DNA of 43,157 nt from Paenibacillus sp. VTT E-133291 (GCF_002264395.1 NZ_NFVA01000061.1:1-43157); one strand, 5' to 3'; shown: positions 30,885-39,497, numbered from the stretch's first letter. The notes: a model not told the origin generated them from the letters alone. Program-made: numbers and translations.

Positions 30885-31859
30885 ATGAAACAGGTGACCA
30901 AAGGGCAGTGGGGCGGTTATGATACTTATATTTTGCACAGCCGTGAACTGGAAGTCACGCTTTTGCCGCGACTAGGAAATAACGTGATTTCATTGTTTGA
31001 TGTAAAGAAACAACGGGAAATTCTACGGCGCCCTGATGAAAGCGATCAAGCTTTCTTTATGCAAAAACCTTACCATTTTGGCATGCCGCTATTAATTCCA
31101 CCCGGAAGAATTCGTAAGGGCCAATTTCAGTTCGAGGGTACAAGTTATCAATTTGACCAGAACACCGCTAATGACAATCATATTCATGGTCTACACCGAA
31201 CTCAGGCCTGGTGTGTCAGCGATATTGAAGAAGATGAGGATGGTTGCGCGGTCACTACTGAATTTCTAACAGAAGATGATCCCCACTGGATGGAGCAATT
31301 CCCTATCCCGCTTAAATTCGAAATGACGTTTAGGCTTCAGGAAGCCCGATTTACCCAAACTTTAAAGGTTACAAATCTTGGAGATCACCGAATTCCTTTT
31401 GGAATCGGTTATCACACCTGGTTTATGATTGATGGAGAACCTGAGCGCTGGAATCTTAAGCTCCCGGTAAATAGTATTTATGAACTGAATGATGAATTGC
31501 TCCCTAGCGGCAATCTAATTCCACTTGGTGATCTGGAAGCCTTGAACACCGGAATGAACATGCAGGGAACTAATTTTGATACTGCTCTACGTATTGGAGA
31601 AAAACAACCTGTAGAAGCCTTATTATTACGCGATGATGGTTATGGCCTTCGTTATACTGCTGACGAGAATCTATTCCGTCACTGGGTGCTATATACCAAA
31701 GGACCCGCCGAACAATTTCTGTGCATTGAGCCCTATACTTGGCTCGCGAATGCACCGAATGTATCCGAGGATGCTTCCTTCACAGGTCTTTTAACGATAG
31801 AACCTGGTCAGAGTCAGAATCTATCCACCGTGCTGGAAATGATCTATCCTGAGATTTAA
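30885..31859 (+). CDS. Aldose 1-epimerase family protein
   Basis: A 324-residue galactose mutarotase-like protein. The family interconverts alpha and beta anomers of sugars or sugar phosphates. Candidate catalytic residues are visible: a His in NDNHIHGLHRTQAW, a second in GIGYHTWFM, and the acidic residue in CIEPYTW. It is closer to the general aldose epimerase group than to classical GalM, so the sugar is not defined. The ATG at 30885 follows AAAGGAG. It is a single gene ending at the terminator 31876-31919. Confidence 0.85.
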   Translation: MKQVTKGQWGGYDTYILHSRELEVTLLPRLGNNVISLFDVKKQREILRRPDESDQAFFMQKPYHFGMPLLIPPGRIRKGQFQFEGTSYQFDQNTANDNHIHGLHRTQAWCVSDIEEDEDGCAVTTEFLTEDDPHWMEQFPIPLKFEMTFRLQEARFTQTLKVTNLGDHRIPFGIGYHTWFMIDGEPERWNLKLPVNSIYELNDELLPSGNLIPLGDLEALNTGMNMQGTNFDTALRIGEKQPVEALLLRDDGYGLRYTADENLFRHWVLYTKGPAEQFLCIEPYTWLANAPNVSEDASFTGLLTIEPGQSQNLSTVLEMIYPEI

Positions 31860-31875
31860 AGCACATATACACTAT

Positions 31876-31919
31876 ATCGGTCTTGCCTTGCGATTACGTA
31901 AGGGAAGACCGATTTTTTT
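31876..31919 (+). terminator. Terminator of the aldose epimerase gene
   Basis: ATCGGTCTTGCCTT pairs with AAGGGAAGACCGAT, then a run of T. Confidence 0.9.
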
Positions 31920-32000
31920 GTAAATCCCTAGCAATAAAGGATTCCTATCCTCACTTTTATTCCACTAATAATTACCATCCTTAAAACCTTTCGAAGTGAT

Positions 32001-32030
32001 GCATGAATTAACCTCTTAGCGCTCATACTA
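32001..32030 (+). promoter_or_regulatory. Sigma-G-type promoter of the spore protein gene
   Basis: GCATG, 18 bases, CATACTA. This fits the forespore sigma-G pattern (GHATR, 17-18 bases, CATNHTA). It is 31 bases upstream of the small acid-soluble spore protein start, which is the expected sigma-G target. Confidence 0.7.
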
Positions 32031-32060
32031 TCTTCACAACGGGCGAAGGAGGTGACACAC

Positions 32061-32291
32061 ATGGGTCAAGCAGGTCAAGGTCGTAGCAGCCGTTCCAATA
32101 ACCTGGTCGTTCCTCAAGCAACTGCAGCATTGCAACAGTTGAAATATGAAGCAGCACAGGAGCTTGGAGTAACGATCCCAGCTGACGGTTATTACGGGAA
32201 CTACACTTCTCGCGAAACTGGTTCTCTGGGCGGTTACATCACTAAACGTCTAGTACAACTGGCAGAACAACAACTGTCTGGTCGTCAGTAA
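32061..32291 (+). CDS. Alpha/beta-type small acid-soluble spore protein
   Basis: A 76-residue spore DNA-binding protein that coats and protects DNA in the dormant spore and is degraded by the Gpr protease at germination. Both family signatures are present: LKYEAAQELGV, with the Gpr cleavage region (Glu in the sequence), and GGYITKRLVQLAEQQL. A GTG nine bases upstream is in frame, but the ATG at 32061 has GGAGGTGA at the right distance. A sigma-G-type promoter precedes it and a terminator follows. Confidence 0.95.
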   Translation: MGQAGQGRSSRSNNLVVPQATAALQQLKYEAAQELGVTIPADGYYGNYTSRETGSLGGYITKRLVQLAEQQLSGRQ

Positions 32292-32351
32292 CAACGTTAT
32301 CTTAAGTGTTTTATCCGGCTAGGTATAAAGCCTAAAGCCGAGTAGCTTTTG

Positions 32352-32392
32352 AGCCCTCTTACACTTCTTTCTGAAGCTGTGGGAGGGTTTTT
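32352..32392 (+). terminator. Terminator of the spore protein gene
   Basis: GCCCTCTTACAC pairs with GTGGGAGGG (with wobble pairs), followed by GTTTTTG. Confidence 0.75.
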
Positions 32393-32430
32393 GATTTTCA
32401 CAATATATTGAAATTTTATGTAAACAACGC

Positions 32431-32841
32431 TTAACCGAAAAATTGTTCAGAGCTTTCAGCATAGGCATTACGAGGCGATCGAATCATTAGATTTGCCATA
32501 TTATAATTGGACTCCAATGTAGCATCTACAATCACCATTCCCTGTCTAATGGCGAATTCATAAGAAATCTCGCCATGCGTCCAACGCCGCTTGTATTTCA
32601 GGCTTTCCAGCGCCATTAGTCGAAAAGAAGACTGCTGTCCATCTGTCATCCCTTCTTTTGCATCAGTGAATCCCCCACTTCGCCCAGAAAGAGGATTATG
32701 TCGTATCCCGAATTTTCCAATCATGTTATTTCGTATTTGCACAAAAACCGTACCAGAAGTTAATCCCGATAATTCTTCCTGTAGCTCCTTAAACACCATG
32801 TCCATCTGTCTCGCTAATGATAGTTGTTCCGTCTTAAGCAT
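32431..32841 (-). CDS. Hypothetical protein with repeat-rich leader
   Basis: A 136-residue soluble protein, not recognised. It starts LKTEQLSLARQMDMVFKEL (helical) and continues with a beta-rich part (GTVFVQIRNNMIGKFGIRH, SYEFAIRQGMVIVDATLES). Two basic, Gly/Ser-rich segments (NPLSGRSGG, MIRSPRN) stand out. The frame is open 25 codons upstream into the repeated leader, but the ATG at 32841 has a perfect AGGAGG and the upstream codons look like repeat translation. The leader carries three copies of GCTCACAAAAC. Confidence 0.7.
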   Translation of the reverse strand: MLKTEQLSLARQMDMVFKELQEELSGLTSGTVFVQIRNNMIGKFGIRHNPLSGRSGGFTDAKEGMTDGQQSSFRLMALESLKYKRRWTHGEISYEFAIRQGMVIVDATLESNYNMANLMIRSPRNAYAESSEQFFG

Positions 32842-32859
32842 TACTTTTCCTCCTAAAAG

Positions 32860-32997
32860 TTTTGTGAGCATAGCTTCATTCGAATTCACTTCGTACAAAA
32901 CTTGCTTCGAAAGCATTTACTTCGTTTTGTGAGCATAGCTTCATTCAAATTCACTTCGCAGAACTGACTTCGTAAGCGCTTGCTTAGTTTTGTGAGC
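32860..32997 (-). repeat. Tandem repeats in the leader of the 32431-32841 gene
   Basis: TTTTGTGAGCATAGCTTCAT begins at 32860 and again at 32935, each followed by TC, one variable base, AATTCACTTCG; a truncated third copy (TTTTGTGAGCTTAGC) begins at 32988. Read on the minus strand the unit is GAAGTGAATTYGAATGAAGC followed by TATGCTCACAAAAC; the copy nearest the gene runs into AAAACTTTTAGGAGG. The rest of 32842-33267 (426 bases) contains no gene; an AT-rich stretch and the pepF terminator occupy 33040-33206. Confidence 0.75.
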
Positions 32998-33176
32998 TTA
33001 GCCAAGTGGTATTCTAGCGCGCCTTATATAAGTCTTAAGACTCATTATAGGTTACTGACAAATGGCAAACAACATTATTCGGCAAAATTGGGTTATTATC
33101 CCTATGTATGCGCAAAATCCATAGATTAATCGCATATTTCTTTTTATAAATCGTGATTTTTCGACATTTTATCATT

Positions 33177-33206
33177 AAAAAAAGCCCCTGTTTCAGGGGC
33201 TTTTGC
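33177..33206 (-). terminator. Terminator of pepF
   Basis: AAAGCCCCTG-TTT-CAGGGGCTTT; on the minus strand it is followed by T-rich sequence. Confidence 0.88.
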
Positions 33207-33267
33207 GTGTTCATGCTGAAAAATTATTGTTTTTTCTACCGTTAAATTTGTCTTAGTTTAGACTTTT

Positions 33268-35067
33268 TCAAACTAATTGCTCCGTCATCTCCAAGAACTC
33301 ATTAATGTCAGCTACAATCAGATCTGTAGCACCTTGCCAGAAGTCCGGCTTCGTAAGATCCACACCCAGATGCTTAAGTACCAAATCCTCTAAAGTCATC
33401 ACACCAGTATCTTGCAACAAGCTATCGTATTTGTCTGCAAAGGACGCTCCTTCTTGCAGAGCCAGTCGATACAAGCCTGTGCTGAACATGTAGCCAACGG
33501 TGTAAGGGAAGTTATAGAACGGCACATCGGTGATATAAAAATGCAGTTTAGAAGCCCAGAAATGGGGATGGTATTCCGAAAGCACCCCACAGAAGGCTTC
33601 CTTCTGTGCTTCCACCATCAATTCAGACAGCTCCTCAGCATTTACAAGGCCTTCCTTACGTTTTTCATAAAAACGAGTCTCGAATAAGAATCGGGCGTGA
33701 ATGTTCATAAAGAAGGCTACGCTATTTTGAATTTTCGTTTCAAGCAGCGCCAGTTTCTCTTCAGCGTTGCTAGCGGCTTTAACCTGAGCGTCAGACACAA
33801 TGACCTCTGCGAAGGTTGAAGCAGTCTCTGCAACATTCATAGCGTAGTTCTGATTAAATACAGGTTGATCATCCAGTAAATAAGAATGATAAGCATGTCC
33901 CAGCTCATGCGCCAAGGTTGAAACATTGGACGTTGTACCGCTATAAGTCATGAAAATCCGCGATTCCTTACTCTCAGGGAAGGAAGTACAGAATCCTCCA
34001 GGACGTTTCCCCGGACGATCCTCCACCTCAATCCAGTTATGATCAAAAGCACGCTCTGCAAACTCCGCCATCTTCGGACTAAATTTGCGGAACTGGGTAA
34101 CGATATCTTTAGCAGCCTGATCATATGGGATTTTACCTGAAGATTTACCCACTGGCGCTTCGACATCTACCCAGGAAAGAGCATCCAGTCCAAGCAGCTT
34201 GGCTTTACGTTGAAGATAGGTCACGAGTGCAGGCTTGCTATTCGTAATCACGTCCCACATCGAATTCAAAGTATCTTGTGACATGCGATTGATGCTCAGC
34301 GGATCTTTCAGAATATCTTCCCAACCTCTTCCTTTATAGAGCTTCAGACGGAAGCCTGCTAAGTGATTCAAGGTATCCGCACAGTTATCTGCTGCTTCGG
34401 TCCATGCTTCTTCCCATTTATGGAACATGGATTGACGTACTTTCGGATCTGGATCATCCAGCTTGTTAAAAGCTTGACCTGCGGAGAGCAGCTTTGTTCC
34501 TTCTTCATCCTCAAATGGGATCTTAATCGAGCTTACAATCGTATCATAGTGCCCGCTCCATCCATGATATCCGTCAACGGCTAGTTCAAGCGCTAAGCTT
34601 TCTAACTCTGGACTCATCTTCTCACGGGCCAAGTCACGGCTCTCGCTCAGCACGAACGTTAATGGAGCAATCTCAGGACGTGACATCCACTCTGCCCATA
34701 CCTTGTCCGTAGTCTGACGAAGCACGTTACTGAATTGTGAGTTAATGCCTTCGAATCCGGCACGCATACTTGTCACTCGAGCCGCCAGTCTTACCGCACC
34801 TTTGTCCATTTGATTCTGAGCGCCCAGACAGTCTGCGAAGGAAGAGACCTCCACAAGTCTTCCTGAACAGCTCTGAAGCAGTTCTATAACCTTGTCCAGC
34901 GCCTTTGTAGACTCAACATCCGTTGGAGCTACGGCATTCTTCACCAGACCCTGTAAGGCTGCAATATCTTGTTCAAGATTCTTTAAAAAGCTTTCTAACT
35001 CAGTAGAGGACGATCCTCCATGAAATATGGAATCAAGTTCCCAAGTCAGTGATAATGGTTGTTTCAT
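33268..35067 (-). CDS. pepF: M3-family oligoendopeptidase (PepF-like)
   Basis: A 599-residue zinc metallopeptidase that cleaves short peptides in the cytoplasm. The active-site motif H387-E-L-G-H391 lies in LAHELGHAYHSYLL, and the third ligand Glu is about 25 residues later in ETASTFAEV. The length is normal for PepF/M3B enzymes. The ATG at 35067 follows GGTGAG. It is monocistronic with a clear terminator. Confidence 0.93.
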   Translation of the reverse strand: MKQPLSLTWELDSIFHGGSSSTELESFLKNLEQDIAALQGLVKNAVAPTDVESTKALDKVIELLQSCSGRLVEVSSFADCLGAQNQMDKGAVRLAARVTSMRAGFEGINSQFSNVLRQTTDKVWAEWMSRPEIAPLTFVLSESRDLAREKMSPELESLALELAVDGYHGWSGHYDTIVSSIKIPFEDEEGTKLLSAGQAFNKLDDPDPKVRQSMFHKWEEAWTEAADNCADTLNHLAGFRLKLYKGRGWEDILKDPLSINRMSQDTLNSMWDVITNSKPALVTYLQRKAKLLGLDALSWVDVEAPVGKSSGKIPYDQAAKDIVTQFRKFSPKMAEFAERAFDHNWIEVEDRPGKRPGGFCTSFPESKESRIFMTYSGTTSNVSTLAHELGHAYHSYLLDDQPVFNQNYAMNVAETASTFAEVIVSDAQVKAASNAEEKLALLETKIQNSVAFFMNIHARFLFETRFYEKRKEGLVNAEELSELMVEAQKEAFCGVLSEYHPHFWASKLHFYITDVPFYNFPYTVGYMFSTGLYRLALQEGASFADKYDSLLQDTGVMTLEDLVLKHLGVDLTKPDFWQGATDLIVADINEFLEMTEQLV

Positions 35068-35185
35068 GTCTTCTCACCATTCCTTTGCTCTCATTTGGTT
35101 TTCTTTGTAATTGACTTAACACCATGGTAAAGTGAATAACGATACCGGAACATTCATAGCCGATAAACTTTAGGAGGGCATCCAT

Positions 35186-35377
35186 ATGAAGCCACTACAA
35201 ATTTCACCGGAAACAGCCATAACGTTATCCAAGCAACTAGGCGTTCCACTGGAACACTTGATGCATATGCCCCAACATATTTTACTGCAAAAAATAGCTG
35301 AGCTATCCAAAAAGCAGAATTCACCGCAAGCTGAGGATGGAAATGAAGAGTCTCCTTCTGGAAAGGATTCACAATGA
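35186..35377 (+). CDS. yycC: YycC-family small protein
   Basis: A 63-residue protein of the YycC family, function unknown. The core KPLQISPETAITLSKQLG followed by VPLEHLMHMPQHILLQKIAEL is the conserved part, and the rest is a polar, Glu/Ser-rich tail longer than in the Bacillus protein. The ATG at 35186 follows AGGAGGG in an AAACTTTAGGAGG leader. Its stop overlaps the start of the next gene (ATGA), so they are translationally coupled. Confidence 0.85.
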   Translation: MKPLQISPETAITLSKQLGVPLEHLMHMPQHILLQKIAELSKKQNSPQAEDGNEESPSGKDSQ

Positions 35378-35604
35378 TTCCTTTTAGTCATACCTGGCCT
35401 TATGACATTATTTTAGGCGATATGTATGTGCAGTATTGCCCTTTCTGCAACTCGGAGAATGTTCTTCTCCCTATGAAGCCAAAAGAATTGCAAATCGTTC
35501 GTGACGGCAAGAAAAAACTACTTGTCTTCCCATGTTGCAGCGCTAGCCCTACAGTTGTAGATAACGACGGAGATTACCTCCTATTCGATCGGGCAGTTCG
35601 ATAA
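35374..35604 (+). CDS. Small Cys-rich protein, coupled to yycC
   Basis: A 76-residue protein with a CPFC motif near residue 22 and a CC pair near residue 54 (FPCCSASPT), which together could bind zinc. It is not recognised beyond that. Its ATG overlaps the yycC stop by four bases (ATGA). A terminator follows at 35643-35682. Confidence 0.72.
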   Translation: MIPFSHTWPYDIILGDMYVQYCPFCNSENVLLPMKPKELQIVRDGKKKLLVFPCCSASPTVVDNDGDYLLFDRAVR

Positions 35605-35642
35605 AGAGAAGTTCATCTAAATCCCAATCTTACCATTTTTAT

Positions 35643-35682
35643 AAAGCGCAGACGAGAGCATTACTCTCTTCTGCGCTTTTTG
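35643..35682. terminator. Bidirectional terminator
   Basis: AAAGCGCAGA-GAGAG arms with CTCTC-TCTGCGCTTT, with a T-run. It lies between the yycC pair and the convergent DUF2225 gene. Confidence 0.88.
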
Positions 35683-35696
35683 TTGTTTGTAAAGCT

Positions 35697-36407
35697 TTAA
35701 GAACCTGAAGGCAATCCATCGGCATCCATATCTACAGCTTCGCCGCGCATTTGCTCTCTTAGCACAACCCACTGCTCCCTGGCAGCTCGAATCATCGCAG
35801 CATCCATAATCTTCTGATCATTAATCAGGCGGGAGAACCACATTACAGCCACAGAGAACTCTCCAATGCGCCGGTTAAGTTCGCCGATAAGATACATGAG
35901 CCGGGCATCATTGCCAGCTATTCCGTCTTTTTCGTATACCTTCACATATTCAGCTAATGAATAGCGCAAAAAGCGTTGTTCCTGTTCCGTATTCCCTTGA
36001 TACCGGTACAACCAGGCAATGTGATGAAGCAGACTTGCAATAATTCGATCCTTATCGTTAATACTTTGAGCACATAAAAGCGCCAGTTTATAGGTCTCGA
36101 GTGCAGTTTCCCAGCTTCGTTTATCCCCAAAGTCACGGCTCTTCCATCGTTTTCCTACCTGTTCATTGAATGCTTTTCGCTGCAGATCCGTCAGCTTGTC
36201 CGCTGAATTTTCTGTAGAGGCAAACCCACAACTTGGGCAGACACGTACAACATAATAATCCGGATTCTCGTTTTTGTAATATGCACAAAAATCAGCATCG
36301 CGGCGAATAGCCTTTTTTAGACTAGGGCGTACGCGAGAGGTTGAAAATTCATGTTCACAATTGCAACATTTGACCTTAATAGAATATAGGGGTATTAAGT
36401 CTGGCAA
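35697..36407 (-). CDS. DUF2225 zinc-ribbon/TPR-like protein
   Basis: A 236-residue protein. The N-terminus has two Cys pairs (KCCNCEHEF near residue 14 and RVCPSCGFAS near residue 57) that form a probable zinc ribbon, and the remainder is helical with TPR-like repeats (LALLCAQSI, LLHHIAWLYRYQGNTEQEQ, RIGEFSVAVMWFSRLI). This is the DUF2225 pattern of Firmicutes; the function is unknown. TTG start at 36407 with AAAGGAA nine bases before it. It lies 36 bases downstream of the truncated haemoglobin gene on the same strand, so probably in one transcript. Confidence 0.82.
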   Translation of the reverse strand: MPDLIPLYSIKVKCCNCEHEFSTSRVRPSLKKAIRRDADFCAYYKNENPDYYVVRVCPSCGFASTENSADKLTDLQRKAFNEQVGKRWKSRDFGDKRSWETALETYKLALLCAQSINDKDRIIASLLHHIAWLYRYQGNTEQEQRFLRYSLAEYVKVYEKDGIAGNDARLMYLIGELNRRIGEFSVAVMWFSRLINDQKIMDAAMIRAAREQWVVLREQMRGEAVDMDADGLPSGS

Positions 36408-36443
36408 GTACTCTCATTCCTTTCAGGATCAACCTGTCCCTTA

Positions 36444-36827
36444 TTATTCCTGGGGCATGTTAACAAAATGATGTGCGGGACCTGCAAGGCGGCTAAGCAC
36501 GAAGGAACGCAGCGGCTCTTCTACGCCGGTCTCCACAAGCGCCTCTTTCATACACTGCAACCATTCTTCAGCACGTTCTGGAGTAATGGGAATATGCATA
36601 TGCCTTGCTCTCATCATGGGATGTCCATGCAGTTCTGAATACAATGGGCCACCGCCAAAAAACTGTGTCAGGAATTGATACTGCTTCTCCAGAACAGGAG
36701 AAATGTCTTCAGGAAATAACGGACCCAGCTGCGGATGAAGCTGCACTTTGGCATAGAACACTTCCACCAATTTATGTAGCGCTTCAGCTCCTCCTAAGTT
36801 CTCATATATACTCTCATTTGGATTCAT
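36444..36827 (-). CDS. yjbI: Truncated haemoglobin, group II (YjbI-like)
   Basis: A 127-residue 2-on-2 haemoglobin. It has the YENLGGAEALHKLVEVFY start, a Tyr at B10 (Tyr25), the proximal His (His76 in RARHMHIPI) and a Trp at G8 (Trp89), which together indicate group II. These proteins bind oxygen and are linked to peroxide or nitric oxide handling; B. subtilis YjbI is the nearest relative by pattern. The ATG at 36827 has a weak upstream SD (AGAGCTGG). Confidence 0.92.
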   Translation of the reverse strand: MNPNESIYENLGGAEALHKLVEVFYAKVQLHPQLGPLFPEDISPVLEKQYQFLTQFFGGGPLYSELHGHPMMRARHMHIPITPERAEEWLQCMKEALVETGVEEPLRSFVLSRLAGPAHHFVNMPQE

Positions 36828-36883
36828 TGAGGTAACCAGCTCTCTTCCATATTAATGAAACGTTTCTTATTTTATTATACCAA

Positions 36884-36917
36884 AAAAAAGCACGGCTCGG
36901 ATATCCGTCGAAAGTGC
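36884..36917 (-). terminator. Possible second minus-strand terminator
   Basis: On the minus strand GCAC...CGGATATCCG...GTGC followed by eight T. It lies just after the stronger hairpin at 36930-36960 and could back it up. Confidence 0.5.
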
Positions 36918-36929
36918 CCCTAAACGGCA

Positions 36930-36960
36930 GAAAAAAGACGCTAAACTATAGTTTAGCGCC
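36930..36960 (-). terminator. Terminator of the 31-codon ORF
   Basis: GCGCTAAAC-TATA-GTTTAGCG, a perfect palindrome, followed on the minus strand by TCTTTTTT. It is 12 bases after the small ORF at 36973-37068; no other upstream minus-strand gene explains it. Confidence 0.82.
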
Positions 36961-36972
36961 TGGAGGTTATTG

Positions 36973-37068
36973 TCAGTAGGTCCGAAATTCTTCATCACCT
37001 GCAGGGACGAGAGAGACACGGATCACATATACAAAAGCACAAACGAGAACTCCGGCTACAACGCTCAT
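36973..37068 (-). CDS. Small single-helix membrane peptide (31 residues)
   Basis: A 31-codon ORF with GGAGTG six bases before the ATG at 37068 (a second ATG two codons earlier is too close to it). The peptide is one hydrophobic helix (SVVAGVLVCAFVYVIRVSLV) and a short charged tail (PAGDEEFRTY). It has its own terminator 12 bases downstream, which is the main reason to believe it. It is divergent to ylbJ. I do not recognise the family. A regulatory or assembly peptide in the membrane is a guess. Confidence 0.55.
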   Translation of the reverse strand: MSVVAGVLVCAFVYVIRVSLVPAGDEEFRTY

Positions 37069-37239
37069 CGCCATCACTCCATCCCATTTATTCTTGTAAC
37101 AGAGGGTGCATTTCTTATTTACATAATATCATATTTCGAGCGAAAAAGCACCGATTTATGTAACCGCTTCCTTTATTTTTTTTGTGCTGTTTGTCCTTCT
37201 TTTCGCATACATCTAACCATAGATCAGGAGGCGTTAATT

Positions 37240-38502
37240 ATGACTTTTAAAAAGATTGGCGGCCCACTGCTGGGATTAATATTGGCGGGCTGTATGCTGC
37301 TGATGTTGCTTCATCCGGAGGCATCCCTTGGCGCAGCCTTACGAGGCCTGGCCATCTGGTGGGATGTGTTATTCCCCTCCCTATTTCCATTCTTCGTCAT
37401 ATCCGAAATCATGCTAGGTCTAGGGATCGTTCATCTCTTTGGTGCACTGTTAGATCCATTGATGCGCCCTCTTTTTGGTATACCGGGAAGCGGCGGGTTT
37501 GTCGCTGCGATGGGATATGTATCAGGATATCCTGTTGGCGCTAAATTAACCGCTAAGCTGCGGGAACAGAATCTGATTAGCAGAGTAGAGGGAGAACGAT
37601 TAGTCGCTTTCACAACCTCCTCTGATCCAATCTTTCTGTTAGGCGCAGTGTCTGTAGGCTTTTTTCGAGACGCATCGTTGGGGCTCATCCTAGCCCTTGC
37701 TCACTATGGGAGCGGTTTGATTGTTGGCTTGCTAATGTCGTTCCATGGACGCAAAGAACAGAGATCCCCCTCCCAAGACCCATCCATAACTAGTTCTACT
37801 GCCCCCTCTGTTCCAGCCAAAAAAGGTTTTGGAAGAATCCATGCAGCACTTCTTGCCATGGAGGAGGCTCGGCGTAAAGATGGACGGAGCTTTGGGGAGC
37901 TCTTAAAGGGAGCAATCCAGTCCTCGCTAAAGCTGATTATTGTCGTAGGCGGTTTGGTTGTATTCTTCAATGTGCTAATGGAACTGCTGGCCCGTGCCGG
38001 TATCCTATCCTCCCTCTTTAACATGACAGGACATCTTGTGTCCCTTGTAGGCGGTCCTCCAGAACTAGCTCAGGCTCTCATTAGCGGATTCTTTGAGGTG
38101 ACGATCGGTGCCCGTTCAGCAGGTGAAGCCGCAGCTTCCATCCCGCTTCAGTTCAAGGTAGCAGCTGCTGCCTTCATCCTCTCCTGGGGCGGATTATCTG
38201 TACATGCCCAGGTGGCAAGTATTCTGAACGGTACGGGACTTCGGTATCTGCCATTTTTGACTGCACGGCTAATTCACGCCATACTCGCATCAGGATTGGT
38301 CTTGCTGCTCTGGAAGCCTGTGATGAACACAGGACTGTCTACCACATGGATATCATTACCAGCCTCTACGGCCTTTACTCCTTCTGCCTCAGGGATCACG
38401 GCAAGCCTCGCCCTGCTGAGCCTATTATTAACAGCTGCAATTCTAGTCTCACTGCTTATCCCTGTATTCATTACAATGATTCGATGGGTACGGCGAAGTT
38501 GA
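37240..38502 (+). CDS. ylbJ: Sporulation integral membrane protein YlbJ
   Basis: A 420-residue polytopic membrane protein with about nine helices, of the YlbJ family needed for spore cortex formation in B. subtilis, where it is a sigma-E-dependent gene. The conserved block LFPFFVISEIMLGLG and GYVSGYPVGAKLTAKL identify it, as does the repeated Gate-like topology in the second half (SGFFEVTIGARSAGEA). Length is close to B. subtilis YlbJ. The frame is open 90 codons further upstream, but that part overlaps the minus-strand small ORF; the ATG at 37240 follows AGGAGG. A longer hydrophilic loop near residues 170-215 is a difference. Confidence 0.92.
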   Translation: MTFKKIGGPLLGLILAGCMLLMLLHPEASLGAALRGLAIWWDVLFPSLFPFFVISEIMLGLGIVHLFGALLDPLMRPLFGIPGSGGFVAAMGYVSGYPVGAKLTAKLREQNLISRVEGERLVAFTTSSDPIFLLGAVSVGFFRDASLGLILALAHYGSGLIVGLLMSFHGRKEQRSPSQDPSITSSTAPSVPAKKGFGRIHAALLAMEEARRKDGRSFGELLKGAIQSSLKLIIVVGGLVVFFNVLMELLARAGILSSLFNMTGHLVSLVGGPPELAQALISGFFEVTIGARSAGEAAASIPLQFKVAAAAFILSWGGLSVHAQVASILNGTGLRYLPFLTARLIHAILASGLVLLLWKPVMNTGLSTTWISLPASTAFTPSASGITASLALLSLLLTAAILVSLLIPVFITMIRWVRRS

Positions 38503-38578
38503 TTAACATATTGTGTTCCGGGTCAAGATTGATTATGATCGGTGTATGACTGAATTATACAAAAGGAGCCTGTACATC

Positions 38579-39382
38579 TTGAGATATTATGTTCTGGACC
38601 GCGGTGATGAACTATCAATCAAACTTGCCGAGCAGTTTCACAAGCTGGCGGCGGAGCGGGACCTGCAACTGGATGCCGAGTCTCCCGAAATCGTCATCTC
38701 TATTGGCGGAGACGGCACAATGCTGCACGCTTTTCATACCTTTATCGATCAAATCCCCAATCTAGCCTTCGTAGGTGTGCACACAGGACACTTAGGCTTC
38801 TATGCGGACTGGCAAGCCGAAGAGCTTCCCACGTTAATCGACTACATGTGCGGAACCGAAGATTCTGAGCCTCAGAAACCTCGTATCGTGAAATATCCGT
38901 TACTTGAGCTGGAAATTCACAAGAAATCCGGTTCTTCGTCCCACATTGCCCTAAATGAATTCACCCTTAAAGGGGTAGATGGAACTATAATGATTCAAGT
39001 TGACATCAATGATGTTACCTTCGAAATGTTCCGGGGTGATGGACTTTGTATTTCTACTCCTTCTGGTAGCACGGCCTATAACAAAAGCCTTGGGGGAGCC
39101 ATGGTTCACCCATCTATAGAAGCGCTGCAGATTGCCGAAATCGCCTCCATTAACAACCGTGTATTTCGAACAATGGGGTCGCCATTACTACTGCCGAAGC
39201 ATCACCATTGCGATATTCTTTCATGTAAGGATCAGCGCTTACTACTCACGATAGATCATAATAATATCCCGGTAGATGATCTGATTTCAGTACGCTGCCA
39301 AGTATCGGACAAGAAGGTCAGTTTCGCCCGGTACCGTCCTTTTCCGTTCTGGAACCGTGTACGTGAAGCTTTTTTGGTTTAA
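38579..39382 (+). CDS. nadK: NAD kinase
   Basis: A 267-residue NAD kinase that makes NADP+ from NAD+ and ATP. The ATP-binding GGDGTML motif, the NEFTLK block (Asn-Glu that binds substrate) and SGSTAYNKSLGG are intact, and the length equals B. subtilis NadF. The start is TTG at 38579 with AAAAGGAG about 10 bases before it; the frame is open 22 codons further upstream without a good ribosome binding site. It may be cotranscribed with ylbJ (76-base gap, no terminator) and ends at the terminator 39412-39443. Confidence 0.95.
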   Translation: MRYYVLDRGDELSIKLAEQFHKLAAERDLQLDAESPEIVISIGGDGTMLHAFHTFIDQIPNLAFVGVHTGHLGFYADWQAEELPTLIDYMCGTEDSEPQKPRIVKYPLLELEIHKKSGSSSHIALNEFTLKGVDGTIMIQVDINDVTFEMFRGDGLCISTPSGSTAYNKSLGGAMVHPSIEALQIAEIASINNRVFRTMGSPLLLPKHHHCDILSCKDQRLLLTIDHNNIPVDDLISVRCQVSDKKVSFARYRPFPFWNRVREAFLV

Positions 39383-39411
39383 GATTAACCTTCGATCCAA
39401 CGATTTTCAGT

Positions 39412-39443
39412 GGCTGGAGATATCCATTTCTCCGGCTTTTTTG
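39412..39443 (+). terminator. Terminator of nadK
   Basis: GGCTGGAGA pairs with TCTCCGGC, followed by TTTTTTG. Confidence 0.8.
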
Positions 39444-39467
39444 TGTGACAAAACTAACACCAACTGA

Positions 39468-39497
39468 TAGACTGAGAGAGAAGCCAAATGGTATAAT
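39468..39497 (+). promoter_or_regulatory. Promoter of the stalk-domain gene
   Basis: TAGACT, 18 bases, TATAAT, with TGG before the -10 (extended -10). It is about 40 bases upstream of the TTG start at 39540. Confidence 0.6.

Noticed and set aside
32842..32916. 25-codon N-terminal extension of the 136-residue protein
   Set aside because: It translates a repeated leader sequence and the perfect AGGAGG for the ATG at 32841.
36970..37239. 90-codon N-terminal extension of ylbJ
   Set aside because: The translated extension does not look like protein, it crosses a minus-strand ORF with its own terminator, and the ATG at 37240 has AGGAGG and the normal family start.
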